In this document: positions 17,997 to 27,428 of the stretch, piece after piece
How the letters are laid out: each line of letters opens with the position of its first letter
Numbering within the stretch: position 1 is the first letter of the stretch
Program-made: the position numbers and the translations under genes
The notes under the pieces: model-generated
What the model saw: only the letters and a program-made list of their open reading frames with translations
What the model was told of the DNA's origin: nothing
Databases searched by the model: none
Assembly (NCBI GenBank): GCA_037481715.1
Contig: JBBFLD010000004.1
Location: forward strand, 186,001 to 250,000
Direction of reading: 5' to 3'
DNA from: Rosettibacter sp037481715
GTDB lineage: Bacteria > Bacteroidota > Ignavibacteria > Ignavibacteriales > Melioribacteraceae
DNA length: 64,000 bases

Positions 17997-18950
17997 TTAT
18001 TCATCAAGAAGATAATATTCCTTCCCTTTAGGAATTTTAATTACATAAATTTTATTTGATTTATTGGGAAGATAATCTGCCCTAAGCCAGGGATTTAATA
18101 ACTTAAGTATTTTATAATTTATACCGTGCTTTTCTGCAAAGCTGGCAAGATTGTTTATTGAGCTTTTAACTATAATTTCATTTGTTTCAATTGGCTGATA
18201 TAAATCTTCTTTTTTAAGGTAATAACCATACTTCTCCGGATTTGTCATAATTTCTTTCATTGCAAGAATTCTTGCAACAAAGCGATATGTTTCGGTATTA
18301 AGAAACAGGTTATAATAATTTTTTGTTCTCTGCCTATTAATTTGCATATCGATTCCATTCATTCCATAATTATAAGATGCAGCTGCGAGTGTCCAGCTTT
18401 TGTATTTTGAATATGCTTCTCTTAAATATTTACATGCAGCCTCTGTAGATTTTTCTACATTATATCTTTCATCAACTTCTTTATTTACTTCCAAACCATA
18501 TTTCTTTGCTGCTGCTTCCATTAATTGCCAAAATCCAACTGCTCCAGCATTTGAAACAACATTAGATAAATTGCTTTCGATTACAGCAAGATATTTGAAA
18601 TCATCTGGAATACCGTACTTTTTCAAAATTGGTTCTATTACCGGAAACCATCTATTTGCTCTTTTCAATGCTAATATTGTTGATGAATACCAGTAAGCAT
18701 TAACAAACAATTCTCTTTCAATTCGTTCTTTTACATCAATATCATTTAAGGGCACTTGCTCACCACAAAAATCTAATTTATCTGGCACAGCTGGAATGAA
18801 TATTTTGTAGGTTTCTGGTTCTACTTTAACAACAACTTGCTGAATATTTTTTCTTCCCTTAAAAGCTAAATAACTCATTATTAATGAAATCAAAGAAATT
18901 ATAACAATCATACTTATTCCAGCAACAATAAAAATATTTTTTCTGTTCAT
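17997..18950 (-). CDS. Membrane-anchored lytic transglycosylase (SLT domain, MltD-like)
   Basis: Peptidoglycan lytic transglycosylase that cleaves glycan strands from the periplasmic side. 317 residues. An N-terminal hydrophobic segment (about 6-28) acts as signal or anchor. The SLT domain has the catalytic Glu in LAVIESNLSN (E125), GAVGFWQLM (136-144), RYNVEKSTEAACKYLREAY and LAAASYNYGMNGI (188-200), all standard for the family. The C-terminal 50 residues with LKLLNPWLRADYLP resemble a LysM-like or MltD repeat glycan-binding element, but this is weak. It starts 101 bases before pyrG in the direction of transcription and follows the citrate synthase terminator, so it may have its own promoter. 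Confidence 0.9.
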   Translation of the reverse strand: MNRKNIFIVAGISMIVIISLISLIMSYLAFKGRKNIQQVVVKVEPETYKIFIPAVPDKLDFCGEQVPLNDIDVKERIERELFVNAYWYSSTILALKRANRWFPVIEPILKKYGIPDDFKYLAVIESNLSNVVSNAGAVGFWQLMEAAAKKYGLEVNKEVDERYNVEKSTEAACKYLREAYSKYKSWTLAAASYNYGMNGIDMQINRQRTKNYYNLFLNTETYRFVARILAMKEIMTNPEKYGYYLKKEDLYQPIETNEIIVKSSINNLASFAEKHGINYKILKLLNPWLRADYLPNKSNKIYVIKIPKGKEYYLLDE

Positions 18951-19061
18951 ATTATTTTATTTGTTCTAACTCAATTACAAAATATAATTTCCTACGATTA
19001 AATGAAAAATTCGCAAAATGATTTTACAGAAGATTAAATTGACATGTAATTTTTAGAAGAT

Positions 19062-19090
19062 AAAAGAGCCGGAGTAAAATTCCCCGGCTC
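19062..19090 (-). terminator. Intrinsic terminator after citrate synthase
   Basis: On the minus strand a hairpin with arms GAGCCGGGG and CTCCGGCTC (one G-T pair) and an AATTTTA loop is followed by TTTTATCTT. It begins 15 bases after the citrate synthase stop and closes the run of hpnC-hpnD-hpnE-gltA. Confidence 0.85.
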
Positions 19091-19105
19091 ATAAAATTGA
19101 ACAAA

Positions 19106-20413
19106 TTATTTTTTCCCGAAAGCAATTTCTTCGAGCATTGCAGTTGTAACAGATTTTGGTCTTTCAATTGGATAACCGAGTGCACGAGCCCAGATAATAT
19201 TTGCACAAACTCCAAGTGCTCTTCCAACTCCAAAGAGTACAGTATAAAATTCATATTCTTTAACACCATAATGCCATTGAATTACACCTGATTGAGCATC
19301 AACATTAGGCCATGGATTTTTTGCTTTTCCCTGTTCCATAAGAATTGGGGGCACAACTTTGAATAATAAATCTACATACTTGAATATTGGGTCATCTGGT
19401 AAATGTTTCAAGCAGAATTCTCTTTGTGCCATGTAGCGCGGGTCAGTTTTTCTTAAAACTGCATGACCAAATCCAGGAATTACTTTTCCAGCTTTGAGTG
19501 TATCCCAAACAAACTGTTTCATTTCATCTTCAGTTGGAATTTTTCCTCCCATCGATTCCATTACACCATGCAGCCATCTTAAAACTTCTTCATTAGCTAA
19601 ACCATGTAATGGTCCAGCAAGGCCATTTAACATTGCACTTATTGCATAATAAATGTCCGAAAGTGCACTTGCAACTAAATGTCCTGTATGTGCACTTACA
19701 TTGCCGCTTTCATGGTCACTGTGCAAAATAAAATAAAGTCTTGAAACATCATCATAAGGTTTATCGATACCCATCATGTGAGCAAAGTTGCCGCCAAAAT
19801 CTAAATGCGGGTCTCCTGGAATAATATCTCCATTTTTATACTTCCATCTGTAAATATGAGCAGCAATTTCAGGAATTTTCGCAAGAAGATTCATTGCATC
19901 TTCATAATATGCAGACCAATAATCAGTCTTTTTCAATCCTTTACGATATTCTTTTGCAAAAATAGATTCTCTTTGCATTGACATAATACCAGTTGCAAAC
20001 ATGGTCATTGGATGTGAATCTTTTGGCATAGTATGAATAATATCAAACACATAAGAAGGCACTTCTTTTCTTTGATTAAATTCCTGATGAACTTCTTCTA
20101 CTTCTTTTTCAGTTGGAATTTCACCAGTTAACAATAAGTAAAAGAGACCTTCAACATAAGGCATTTCTGCTCCTGGAACTTTAGGGAGCTTTTCAAGAAC
20201 TTCAGGAATTGTCATACCACGAAAACGAATTCCTTCATAAGGATCCAGATACGAAATATCAGTCACAAGGCATTTGATATCACGCATTCCTCCAATAACC
20301 TGATTGATTTTTACCTCATCAACTTTCACATCACCAAACTCTTTAAGCAATCTTTCAGTTCGTGGTCTTTCCTGAATAATCTTTTCTTGTAACTTTTCCT
20401 TTAGAGAAGACAT
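19106..20413 (-). CDS. gltA: Citrate synthase (mitochondrial-like type)
   Basis: Condenses oxaloacetate with acetyl-CoA. 435 residues from the chosen ATG at 20413, which has AGGTGGAGG about seven bases upstream; a GTG four codons earlier (20425) falls inside that ribosome-binding site and is unlikely. The sequence resembles the eukaryotic/mitochondrial type rather than the hexameric E. coli type: YRGMT-like FRGMTIPEVL, HSDHESGNVSAHTGHLVAS, GLAGPLHGLANEEVLRWL (catalytic His), PGFGHAVLRKTDPRY (second His) and NVDAQSGVIQW (catalytic Asp). It lies 48 bases downstream of hpnE and is followed by a terminator. Confidence 0.95.
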   Translation of the reverse strand: MSSLKEKLQEKIIQERPRTERLLKEFGDVKVDEVKINQVIGGMRDIKCLVTDISYLDPYEGIRFRGMTIPEVLEKLPKVPGAEMPYVEGLFYLLLTGEIPTEKEVEEVHQEFNQRKEVPSYVFDIIHTMPKDSHPMTMFATGIMSMQRESIFAKEYRKGLKKTDYWSAYYEDAMNLLAKIPEIAAHIYRWKYKNGDIIPGDPHLDFGGNFAHMMGIDKPYDDVSRLYFILHSDHESGNVSAHTGHLVASALSDIYYAISAMLNGLAGPLHGLANEEVLRWLHGVMESMGGKIPTEDEMKQFVWDTLKAGKVIPGFGHAVLRKTDPRYMAQREFCLKHLPDDPIFKYVDLLFKVVPPILMEQGKAKNPWPNVDAQSGVIQWHYGVKEYEFYTVLFGVGRALGVCANIIWARALGYPIERPKSVTTAMLEEIAFGKK

Positions 20414-20461
20414 ATACCCCTCCACCTATTTTTATTACGATTGTAAATAGAATAAATAAAT

Positions 20462-21763
20462 TTATTTCACCGAAAAAACAATTTTTTCAGCTGCAATGTA
20501 ACCACTCAAAACAGCACTTTCAATTGTTGATGGAAGATTTATAATCGTCCAATCACCTGCAATAAAAAAATTTTCAAATGGAGATTTAATTTTTTTTCTC
20601 TTACTTAAAGAACTAACATCAGGAATAAAAGTTGCTCTTTTCTCTTTTATAATTTTATAATCAATCACAATTTCACTTTTGAATATAGGAAAATATCTCT
20701 CTAAATCCGAATACAAACTTTCGAGAAGTTCTTCATCTTTCAGATTAATTAATTTATCTGCTGCACTTGTTGTAAGTGTAATGTGTTTATTGTGATTAAA
20801 AACCCAATGTATGTTTGAATCGATTAATCCATAAAAATCTTCTGTGAATGGATTATCTCTTAACCATAAATGCACATTTAAAATTGGTGAATAATTTAAC
20901 TCGGGAATAAAAGAAAAATCATGAATTGATTTCGAGCTTTCTAATTTTATTTTCTTTAATGAATGTAAAGGAACTGCTGAAATTATGAAATCAAAATTTT
21001 CATAAATGCTTTTATCTGTTATTACTTTTATAATTTTATCTTGTTCAATAACAAATTTCAAAACTCGTTCAGAGGTTTTAATTTTTCCATTTCGCTCCTT
21101 AATAAATTTTTCTGAATCTTTTACATAAAGATTTGTTAAATCTGCAGCTGGCACTAAAATTAATGTCGAATATGAGCTGTTAAAAATTCTCTTTAATATT
21201 TCCTTAAAAATTTTTACGGATGCTAAATCTATCCTAGTATTTAAAGCACCTACAGTAAGAATTTCCCAGAATGTTTTAATTGATTCATCAGATTGATTTT
21301 TTCTTTTAAGCCATTCTTCCACTGTTAAATCATCAAAAGAATTAATATCAAATAAAAGAACTTCGGCAAGAAGTTTAATTATTTTCAATCTCGACCTGAG
21401 GTTTATGGCAGAAAATTTCATGAAGGCAAAAATCAAATTAAATGGATAAAATAAAGTTGAGGACTTCAATTGATAAATTCGTCCACCTTTTTCAACATAA
21501 TTTATTTTTAATGAATTTGGAAAGAGCACCTTATTCAGTGCATTTATTTTTTTCAGAAAATTTAATGTAGCATTGTAGCAGCCCATCATTATATGCTGGC
21601 CATTATCAAAAAAATCATTATGCTTGAAATTAAATAAAGAATAAGCTCTGCCGCCTAATTTTGGAGAAGCTTCAATCAAAGTAACTTTAAATCCTTTATC
21701 GGAGAGATAAACTGCAGCACTTAATCCTGCAAAACCGCCGCCAATTATCAAACAATTTTTCAT
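20462..21763 (-). CDS. hpnE: Hydroxysqualene dehydroxylase HpnE (FAD-dependent)
   Basis: FAD-dependent amine oxidase/desaturase-like enzyme, 433 residues. In the HpnCDE route it reduces hydroxysqualene to squalene. The N-terminal dinucleotide fold is LIIGGGFAGLSAAVYLSDKG (5-24) with GGRAYS following. The C-terminal FAD motif is FFIAGDWTIINLPSTIESAV, with the usual GxxxxxxxESAVxSG pattern. The ATG overlaps the hpnD stop by one base. Because the two synthase-like genes lie directly upstream, the squalene role is more likely than carotenoid desaturation, but a carotenoid role cannot be excluded from sequence. Confidence 0.88.
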   Translation of the reverse strand: MKNCLIIGGGFAGLSAAVYLSDKGFKVTLIEASPKLGGRAYSLFNFKHNDFFDNGQHIMMGCYNATLNFLKKINALNKVLFPNSLKINYVEKGGRIYQLKSSTLFYPFNLIFAFMKFSAINLRSRLKIIKLLAEVLLFDINSFDDLTVEEWLKRKNQSDESIKTFWEILTVGALNTRIDLASVKIFKEILKRIFNSSYSTLILVPAADLTNLYVKDSEKFIKERNGKIKTSERVLKFVIEQDKIIKVITDKSIYENFDFIISAVPLHSLKKIKLESSKSIHDFSFIPELNYSPILNVHLWLRDNPFTEDFYGLIDSNIHWVFNHNKHITLTTSAADKLINLKDEELLESLYSDLERYFPIFKSEIVIDYKIIKEKRATFIPDVSSLSKRKKIKSPFENFFIAGDWTIINLPSTIESAVLSGYIAAEKIVFSVK

Positions 21764-22605
21764 TAATAGATTAAACTATATTTAGCCCAAACGCCCAATG
21801 AAATTGCAGCTTTTTCAATTGTGCTTACTTTTATTTGATTGTTAAGCACATCATAATCTTTGGCTTGAATTTTTTTAAGAAGTTTGAAATAAATATGCTG
21901 CATAGCACGAGCAGGAAACAATGAGGGTTTATCATCAAAATCTATTGATTGCTCTGCTTTTTCAAAGAAGTGAAATGCATGCTGGCTTTCATATGCCATC
22001 AATTGTTTGAAGTTATCATTATACTTTTTCTGAATTAATTCTGCTTCGCTATAATTAAATCTGATTAAATCAATTTGAGGAATATAAATTCTTCCTTTAT
22101 CAACATCTTTTCCAACATCACGCAAAATATTTGTCAGCTGCATTGCAATGCCAAGATTAACAGCATAATCTTTAGCGGATTTATTTTTATAACCAAAAAT
22201 CTCTATGCACATTAATCCAACTGTTGCGGCAACTTTGTAGCAATATTGAATTAGGTCATCAAAGTTTAAGTATCTTTTTCTTTGCAAATCCATTTCTACG
22301 CCAGAAATTAATTCATAGAAATGTTCAATTGGTATATTAAATTGTTTGATGATATTTGTTAGTTTATTTAACAAATAATAATCAGATTTACCATGCAATG
22401 CTTTTTCAAATTCATTTTTCCATTTTCGCAAACGCTCATATTTGATATCTTCATTTTCATCTCCTTCATCAACAATATCATCTGTTTTTCTGCAAAACGC
22501 ATAAACTGTATTCATGGCATCTCGTTTTTCAGAAGGTAGTAAACTGAAAGCATAATAAAAACTGCTCTTGCTTTCTTTTGCTATTATTTTTGATTGGTCA
22601 TTCAT
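21763..22605 (-). CDS. hpnD: Presqualene diphosphate synthase HpnD
   Basis: Member of the trans-isoprenyl diphosphate (squalene/phytoene synthase) family, 280 residues. Both Asp-rich sites that bind diphosphate through magnesium are present: YAFCRKTDDIVDEG (first) and LTNILRDVGKDVDKGRIYIP (second). In the HpnCDE pathway HpnD joins two farnesyl diphosphates to presqualene diphosphate. The gene overlaps hpnC by eight bases and hpnE by one base. Distinguishing HpnD from phytoene synthase rests on the three-gene context. Confidence 0.88.
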   Translation of the reverse strand: MNDQSKIIAKESKSSFYYAFSLLPSEKRDAMNTVYAFCRKTDDIVDEGDENEDIKYERLRKWKNEFEKALHGKSDYYLLNKLTNIIKQFNIPIEHFYELISGVEMDLQRKRYLNFDDLIQYCYKVAATVGLMCIEIFGYKNKSAKDYAVNLGIAMQLTNILRDVGKDVDKGRIYIPQIDLIRFNYSEAELIQKKYNDNFKQLMAYESQHAFHFFEKAEQSIDFDDKPSLFPARAMQHIYFKLLKKIQAKDYDVLNNQIKVSTIEKAAISLGVWAKYSLIY

Positions 22606-23452
22606 TTTTCAAAGCTTTATAAAATAATTTGATTACATCTTTCTTTGAAAGAGTTGGTCTAAAATTTAATGTGTTATAATCAAGTTTCTCAATTTTTTCT
22701 AAAATTTTTTTACCGCCAAGTATTGTAAGTTTAATTTGTAATCTAAGCTTTACAGGCAGATAAGTTAAAATATTTTCTCCTTGTCGAAAAAGTTCTTTTG
22801 TTTTTTCTATATGAAATTTTAATAACTGCTTAAAGTTAGCATTATTTTTTTTTAACTCAAAAACATTCTCGCTAACACCAAACTTTTTCATTTCGTCAAG
22901 AGGCAGATAAATTCTGTTTTTATTATAATCAATTGAAATATCCTGATAAAAATTTGTCAATTGAAGTGCAGTACATACAGCATCAGAATATTGCATTATT
23001 TTTTCATCTCGAATATTATACAATTCAAGAATTAATCTGCCAACAGGATTAGCAGACCTTTCACAATAATTCAAAACATCTTCAAATGTTTTATATCTTG
23101 TAACAGTTACATCCTGCTCAAAGGCACTTAAAAGATTGAAAAAATATTCTGGCGTCAGGTTCATCAAGCTGATTGTGTTTCCCAAAGCCATCCAAAAATC
23201 ATCTTCATAAATTTTTTTCAAAGAATTCACAAGTTTATTTTTATAATTTTCCAGAAGCATTAATCTAAAATCAACTGGATAATTACCCTCATCTGCTATG
23301 TCGTCTGCCTGACGGGCAAATTGATAAATAACTGCAATATGTTTTTTCAATTTATCCGGCAGAAAAAATGAAACAACTGGAAAGTTTTCATAGTGAGCTT
23401 TAGTGAATTTTAATGCATTCTTGTATGCTTTTTTTAATCTATCATATTTCAT
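22598..23452 (-). CDS. hpnC: Hydroxysqualene synthase HpnC
   Basis: Second squalene/phytoene synthase family member, 284 residues. It has IYQFARQADDIADEG as first Asp-rich motif and LTNFYQDISIDYNKNRIYLP as second; the latter is altered (QDISID instead of RDVxxD), as is usual in HpnC. It should convert presqualene diphosphate to hydroxysqualene. The gene follows a lipoprotein gene by 12 bases and overlaps hpnD. No squalene-hopene cyclase is in the window, so the end product (hopanoid or other triterpenoid) is unknown. Confidence 0.88.
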   Translation of the reverse strand: MKYDRLKKAYKNALKFTKAHYENFPVVSFFLPDKLKKHIAVIYQFARQADDIADEGNYPVDFRLMLLENYKNKLVNSLKKIYEDDFWMALGNTISLMNLTPEYFFNLLSAFEQDVTVTRYKTFEDVLNYCERSANPVGRLILELYNIRDEKIMQYSDAVCTALQLTNFYQDISIDYNKNRIYLPLDEMKKFGVSENVFELKKNNANFKQLLKFHIEKTKELFRQGENILTYLPVKLRLQIKLTILGGKKILEKIEKLDYNTLNFRPTLSKKDVIKLFYKALKNE

Positions 23453-23464
23453 TCTAATCTAATG

Positions 23465-24184
23465 TTAATTTTTCAATTGAGATTTACTTTTTTTATTCAA
23501 AATACTAAAAAAATACAAAGCAATGATTATCAATAATGCACCTGTCAAATAAATAAGCCAAGAAAATTTTTTCTCTTCAAAAGTAACCTTAAGATTTTTT
23601 TCTGTATACAAAGATGCAAGTGAAAATGACCATAGTGCAATGTTTGAATCAATTTTTACTTCATGTGCATTTGACGAAATAATATTTGATGGAAGCTGAA
23701 GTTTATAATTCCACTTATATTGGGAAAAGATTATAGAAAAAATTTTTGATTCTTCATCAGTTAATTTTTCTTTACTGACTGGAAATATTTTTCTAGAAAA
23801 AATGATGTTTCCATCTTTATCTTTTGTAAGTGATATTATTCCAAACATTCCACTTTGTGTTGTATCGTAAGTAATTGAATTGAGATTCTCGATTGAATCA
23901 AACTTCAATGTAATTTCAATCCATCTTATATTATTATTCACGAAAGTTCTGCTATTAAGGAATTCTATTCCCTTTTTGTTTAGATAATTTTTTTTGATTG
24001 AATCTTCATTAAAATTGCCAAGTTCAAATTTTCCTTTCCCAAGATTATATATTTCATTGTTCATTCCGAGAGCAAAAGTAATTTCACCTGAGCCATCATG
24101 ATTTAATTTCATTTTTTCTGAGTACTGAAGACATGAAGTAAGAATGAAAAAAGTAATTAGTGAAAATTTTTTTAGTAATTTCAT
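23465..24184 (-). CDS. Predicted lipoprotein with C-terminal membrane segment
   Basis: 239 residues that I do not recognise as a named family. The N-terminus is a lipoprotein signal peptide ending in FFILTSC (Cys at about 18). The middle region is rich in beta strands (for example SGEITFALGMN). A strong hydrophobic segment near 211-227 (LIYLTGALLIIIALYFF) is followed by a basic tail. It is the first gene in the run with hpnC, hpnD, hpnE and gltA, 12 bases before hpnC. A link to triterpenoid synthesis or transport is possible only by position. Confidence 0.75.
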   Translation of the reverse strand: MKLLKKFSLITFFILTSCLQYSEKMKLNHDGSGEITFALGMNNEIYNLGKGKFELGNFNEDSIKKNYLNKKGIEFLNSRTFVNNNIRWIEITLKFDSIENLNSITYDTTQSGMFGIISLTKDKDGNIIFSRKIFPVSKEKLTDEESKIFSIIFSQYKWNYKLQLPSNIISSNAHEVKIDSNIALWSFSLASLYTEKNLKVTFEEKKFSWLIYLTGALLIIIALYFFSILNKKSKSQLKN

Positions 24185-24271
24185 TACTATTAAAAATTGT
24201 TCGATGAGAAGTTAATAAATAATTTGTATGAACTAAGCAGCAGTAGTAAAGAAAATTAGTGGAATTTTTTG

Positions 24272-24355
24272 TGCCCGGAACAGGACTCGAACCTGCACTG
24301 GCTTAAGCCAACTAGCTCCTGAAGCTAGCGTGTCTACCAATTCCACCATCCGGGC
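24272..24355 (-). tRNA. tRNA-Leu (anticodon CAG)
   Basis: 84 bases with a perfect seven-pair acceptor stem (GCCCGGA/TCCGGGC), the leucine-type D arm (TGGAATTGGTAGACA), anticodon stem CTAGC/GCTAG around the loop TTCAGGA with anticodon CAG, a long variable arm (TTGGCTTAAGCCA) and T arm GGTTCGAGTCC. The 3' CCA is not encoded. It lies between mrcA and the lipoprotein gene and has its own promoter-like sequence. Confidence 0.97.
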
Positions 24356-24367
24356 AAAATTTCAATT

Positions 24368-24400
24368 CAAAAATAATCACAAATGAATTTTAAAACAAAA
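24368..24400 (-). promoter_or_regulatory. Predicted promoter of tRNA-Leu
   Basis: On the minus strand TTTTG (24400-24396), a 20-base spacer and TATTTTTG (24375-24368), a full match to the Bacteroidota pattern TTTG-N20-TAnnTTTG. It ends 12 bases before the tRNA 5' end and overlaps the first bases after the mrcA coding end. Confidence 0.7.
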
Positions 24401-24401
24401 C

Positions 24402-26693
24402 TCACCGGATTTCTTTAGCTTCGTGTGTGGAATCTTTTAATGAGTATTTGCTGGGAATAATTGCTTTATTATCCAAAAGTGCATCAAAACTTTCTGGCAG
24501 ATTTTTAATATTTGCTATATCGACATAAACACCGCCACGGCAATCAGATGAGTAAAGTTTAGGATTTCCATATTCAAAAATTGATTCTCTGCAATATTTA
24601 ACTGGGACAACATTTCCGCTTGCAGGAGGTTGAAAATCTTCAAGAGGTAGTTTCAATTGTTCGTAAACATCATGCATAAAGATTGCCCAGATAGGTAGTG
24701 CAGCTCTTGCACCCTGACCATATTCACCTGTAAATGAAATTCTTTGGTCATCAAATCCAACCCAAACACCTCCAACAAGTTGAGGAGTAAAACCAACAAA
24801 CCAGGCATCAGCATAATCCTGAGTTGTTCCTGTTTTCCCAGCTGCTGGTCGTTGAAAATTGTAACGATATCTTGCAGCAACCCCAGTGCCTTGGTCAATT
24901 GCGGTTCTCATCATATCAGTTACGATGTAAGCTGTTTCTTCAGAAATTCCTTCGCGCGATTCAGATACAAATTTATCTATCAACATTCCATCTTTATCTT
25001 CAATTCTTAAAATAGAAATAGGTTCATTGTAAATTCCATGATTAGCTATAGTAGCATAAGCAGTTGTTAGCTCAAGCGGCGAAACAAGTGATGTTCCGAG
25101 AGCAATTGATGGATAGAGTTCAAGTTTGCTTTTTATTCCGAGTCTTTCAGCAATTCTTCCGATATCAGGAAGCGGTGCATAATCTTCAATTATTAATCTT
25201 GCAGCAACAATGTTTATTGAATAAGCAAGTCCCTGTCTTAATGTAGTAAAGCCACCTGTTGACAAATCAAAATTTTGAGGGCTCCATCCGTTGTAATTAA
25301 ACGGCTGGTTTAAAATTGGATAAGCTGGATACAAACCTCTATCTATTGCCACAGTATAAACTATGGGTTTAAAAGCTGAGCCGGGTTGTCTTTTTATTTG
25401 GGTCACATGATTAAGTCCATATAAAAATCTTTGATTTCGCCCGCCGACCATTGCTCTAATTTCACCTGTTCTAACATCCATCACAACAAAACCAACTTCA
25501 ATTTGTTTTGCTGCATTTTTAACTGAGTCGATAAACTCCTGATTATTTTTTAATCTGTAATAAATACTTTTTCTTTCTTCTTCGTTCGAAGCGGTTCTAT
25601 ATTCAATTCTATTTTTTATTGCTTTGTCAATTAAATCATCAATTACGCCTTTATATTTACTCCATGACCATGATTTATCAAATTGTTTTTGAAATTCATT
25701 CAAATGAACTTCGGCTGCATGAACAGCAATTCTCTGCATTCGGCTGTCGAGTGTTGTATAAATATTTAATCCATCCCGATATAAATCATAACCATATTTT
25801 GCTGCAATTTTTTCCATTTGTTGTCGTATGTATTCTACAAAGTGCGGTGCGATGGTTCCTCTAATCCCTTGTTCAATTTTCTTGTAAGATAATCTTATAG
25901 GTTTTACTTTCAATCTTTCATACTCTTCTTCACTTAGATAATCCATTTCAACCATATTTTTTAATACAAGATTTCTTCTTTGAAATGCTCTCTCATATTT
26001 TTCATAAGGGTCATAATAAACCCATGATTTAAGCAATGCAATTAAAAGTGCCCCTTCTTCTATACTCAATTGTTTGACATCTTTATCAAAGTAAACCTTT
26101 GATGCCATTGCAATACCATAAGCGCCATGACCAAACCATTGAATGTTAAAATACATTTCGAGTATTTCTCGTTTGGTATATGTTTTTTCAATCTGGATAG
26201 CAGTTATCCATTCGCGAATTTTTCTAATTATTGTATCAAATAAAGATTCGTTCTGCAGTTTTAACTCATAAAGATTTTTTGCAAGCTGCTGTGTAATTGT
26301 ACTTGCTCCTTCTCTCTTAAACAAAAAGATATTCTTAAACATTGCTTTTATAAATCTGCCAATATCAACTCCCCAGTGGTCATAAAATTTTCTGTCTTCT
26401 GTTGCAATCAATGCATTTACTACATGAGGTGGTATGCTGTCAATGCTCACTTCAACTCTGTTTTCTTTGAAAAATTGCCCAATCAATTCTCCATCAATAC
26501 TATAAACATTGCTTGCTAATTGTGGTTTTGGATTTTCAAGTTCATCAAGTGAAGGCAAGCCTTCAAAAATATATTGAACCAAAAGAATAAATGCGGTTAA
26601 AAATATTATTCCCAAAAACAGAATAAAATATTTTAATCCTCTGCTCTTTTTCTTTTTCTGAATATTTTTTGAAGGAATTTGATTTTTAATCAT
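24402..26693 (-). CDS. mrcA: Bifunctional penicillin-binding protein 1A (class A)
   Basis: Polymerises and crosslinks peptidoglycan. 763 residues. After a basic N-terminus comes one membrane anchor (about 21-43). The GT51 glycosyltransferase domain has ATEDRKFYDHWGVD with the catalytic Glu at 99, then GASTITQQLAKNLY (129-142) and EILEMYFNIQWFGHGAYGI. The transpeptidase domain has RQPGSAFKP (S439, K442), SINIVAARL and GKTGTTQDYADAWFVGF. It starts 1 base after the lpxH stop. Its end is followed by the tRNA-Leu gene. Confidence 0.96.
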   Translation of the reverse strand: MIKNQIPSKNIQKKKKSRGLKYFILFLGIIFLTAFILLVQYIFEGLPSLDELENPKPQLASNVYSIDGELIGQFFKENRVEVSIDSIPPHVVNALIATEDRKFYDHWGVDIGRFIKAMFKNIFLFKREGASTITQQLAKNLYELKLQNESLFDTIIRKIREWITAIQIEKTYTKREILEMYFNIQWFGHGAYGIAMASKVYFDKDVKQLSIEEGALLIALLKSWVYYDPYEKYERAFQRRNLVLKNMVEMDYLSEEEYERLKVKPIRLSYKKIEQGIRGTIAPHFVEYIRQQMEKIAAKYGYDLYRDGLNIYTTLDSRMQRIAVHAAEVHLNEFQKQFDKSWSWSKYKGVIDDLIDKAIKNRIEYRTASNEEERKSIYYRLKNNQEFIDSVKNAAKQIEVGFVVMDVRTGEIRAMVGGRNQRFLYGLNHVTQIKRQPGSAFKPIVYTVAIDRGLYPAYPILNQPFNYNGWSPQNFDLSTGGFTTLRQGLAYSINIVAARLIIEDYAPLPDIGRIAERLGIKSKLELYPSIALGTSLVSPLELTTAYATIANHGIYNEPISILRIEDKDGMLIDKFVSESREGISEETAYIVTDMMRTAIDQGTGVAARYRYNFQRPAAGKTGTTQDYADAWFVGFTPQLVGGVWVGFDDQRISFTGEYGQGARAALPIWAIFMHDVYEQLKLPLEDFQPPASGNVVPVKYCRESIFEYGNPKLYSSDCRGGVYVDIANIKNLPESFDALLDNKAIIPSKYSLKDSTHEAKEIR

Positions 26694-26694
26694 C

Positions 26695-27423
26695 TTACAC
26701 CCAATCTATAATCTCAAAATTATTTGTGAATTTTCCATAACATGGTTTTTGCAGCCACGAGCCAAGATTTATATAATATCCATGATTAAACTTTTCAAAT
26801 GTTCGAATGTGTGAATGACCAAAAATTACATAGTCATAGCCTTCACTAATTTTTTCTTTAGCTATATCATAAAGTCCGTCAAGATTATTTTGAAATTTTT
26901 GAGAAGAATAATTTCTGCTTGTTTTACTTGAAAGACTTGCAATTTTAATTCCTAAATCAGGATGAATCATTGAATAAATTCTTTGAAGAAATTTATTTCT
27001 TAAAATTTGTTTAAGAATTCTATAACCGACATCGCTTTTAATCAAACCATCACCGTGTCCAATAAAAAATTTTTTCCCATTTAATTCAATTGAAATTGGA
27101 TTATGATAAAGTGAAGCTCCAATTTCTTTTTCAAAAAAATCTCTGTGTAAAAAATCATGATTTCCAATAAAGTAATGAATCTTTTTCTTGCTTTCAGAAA
27201 AATCTTTCAATGCTGCATAAGTTCTATAAAATCCTTTTTGAATTACTCTTTTGTATTCAAACCAGTAATCAAATAAATCACCCAAAATGAATAATTCATC
27301 ACAGTTTTCCTTTGCAAATTGAAGAAAAGAAATAAGTTTATTTTCCTTTTCTATTTCAATCTCTTTAGAATCTAAACCCAGATGCAGATCAGATATAAAA
27401 AAATATGTTTTCAGAGAATTCAT
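26695..27423 (-). CDS. lpxH: UDP-2,3-diacylglucosamine diphosphatase LpxH-like phosphoesterase
   Basis: Calcineurin-type metallophosphoesterase, 242 residues, expected to cut UDP-2,3-diacylglucosamine to lipid X in lipid A synthesis at the inner membrane. All metal motifs are there: SDLHLG (11-16), GDLFDYWFE (about 48-56), GNHDFLHRDFF, FIGHGDGL and FGHSHIRTFEK. The LpxH-type substitution RDFF after GNHD and the overall length fit LpxH better than a general phosphoesterase. The gene lies 5 bases after the M1 peptidase gene and abuts mrcA. Confidence 0.87.
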   Translation of the reverse strand: MNSLKTYFFISDLHLGLDSKEIEIEKENKLISFLQFAKENCDELFILGDLFDYWFEYKRVIQKGFYRTYAALKDFSESKKKIHYFIGNHDFLHRDFFEKEIGASLYHNPISIELNGKKFFIGHGDGLIKSDVGYRILKQILRNKFLQRIYSMIHPDLGIKIASLSSKTSRNYSSQKFQNNLDGLYDIAKEKISEGYDYVIFGHSHIRTFEKFNHGYYINLGSWLQKPCYGKFTNNFEIIDWV

Positions 27424-27428
27424 AACAA

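Noticed and set aside
23465..24184. Assigning the lipoprotein to triterpenoid synthesis
   Set aside because: Only gene order supports it; no motif shows a catalytic or carrier function.
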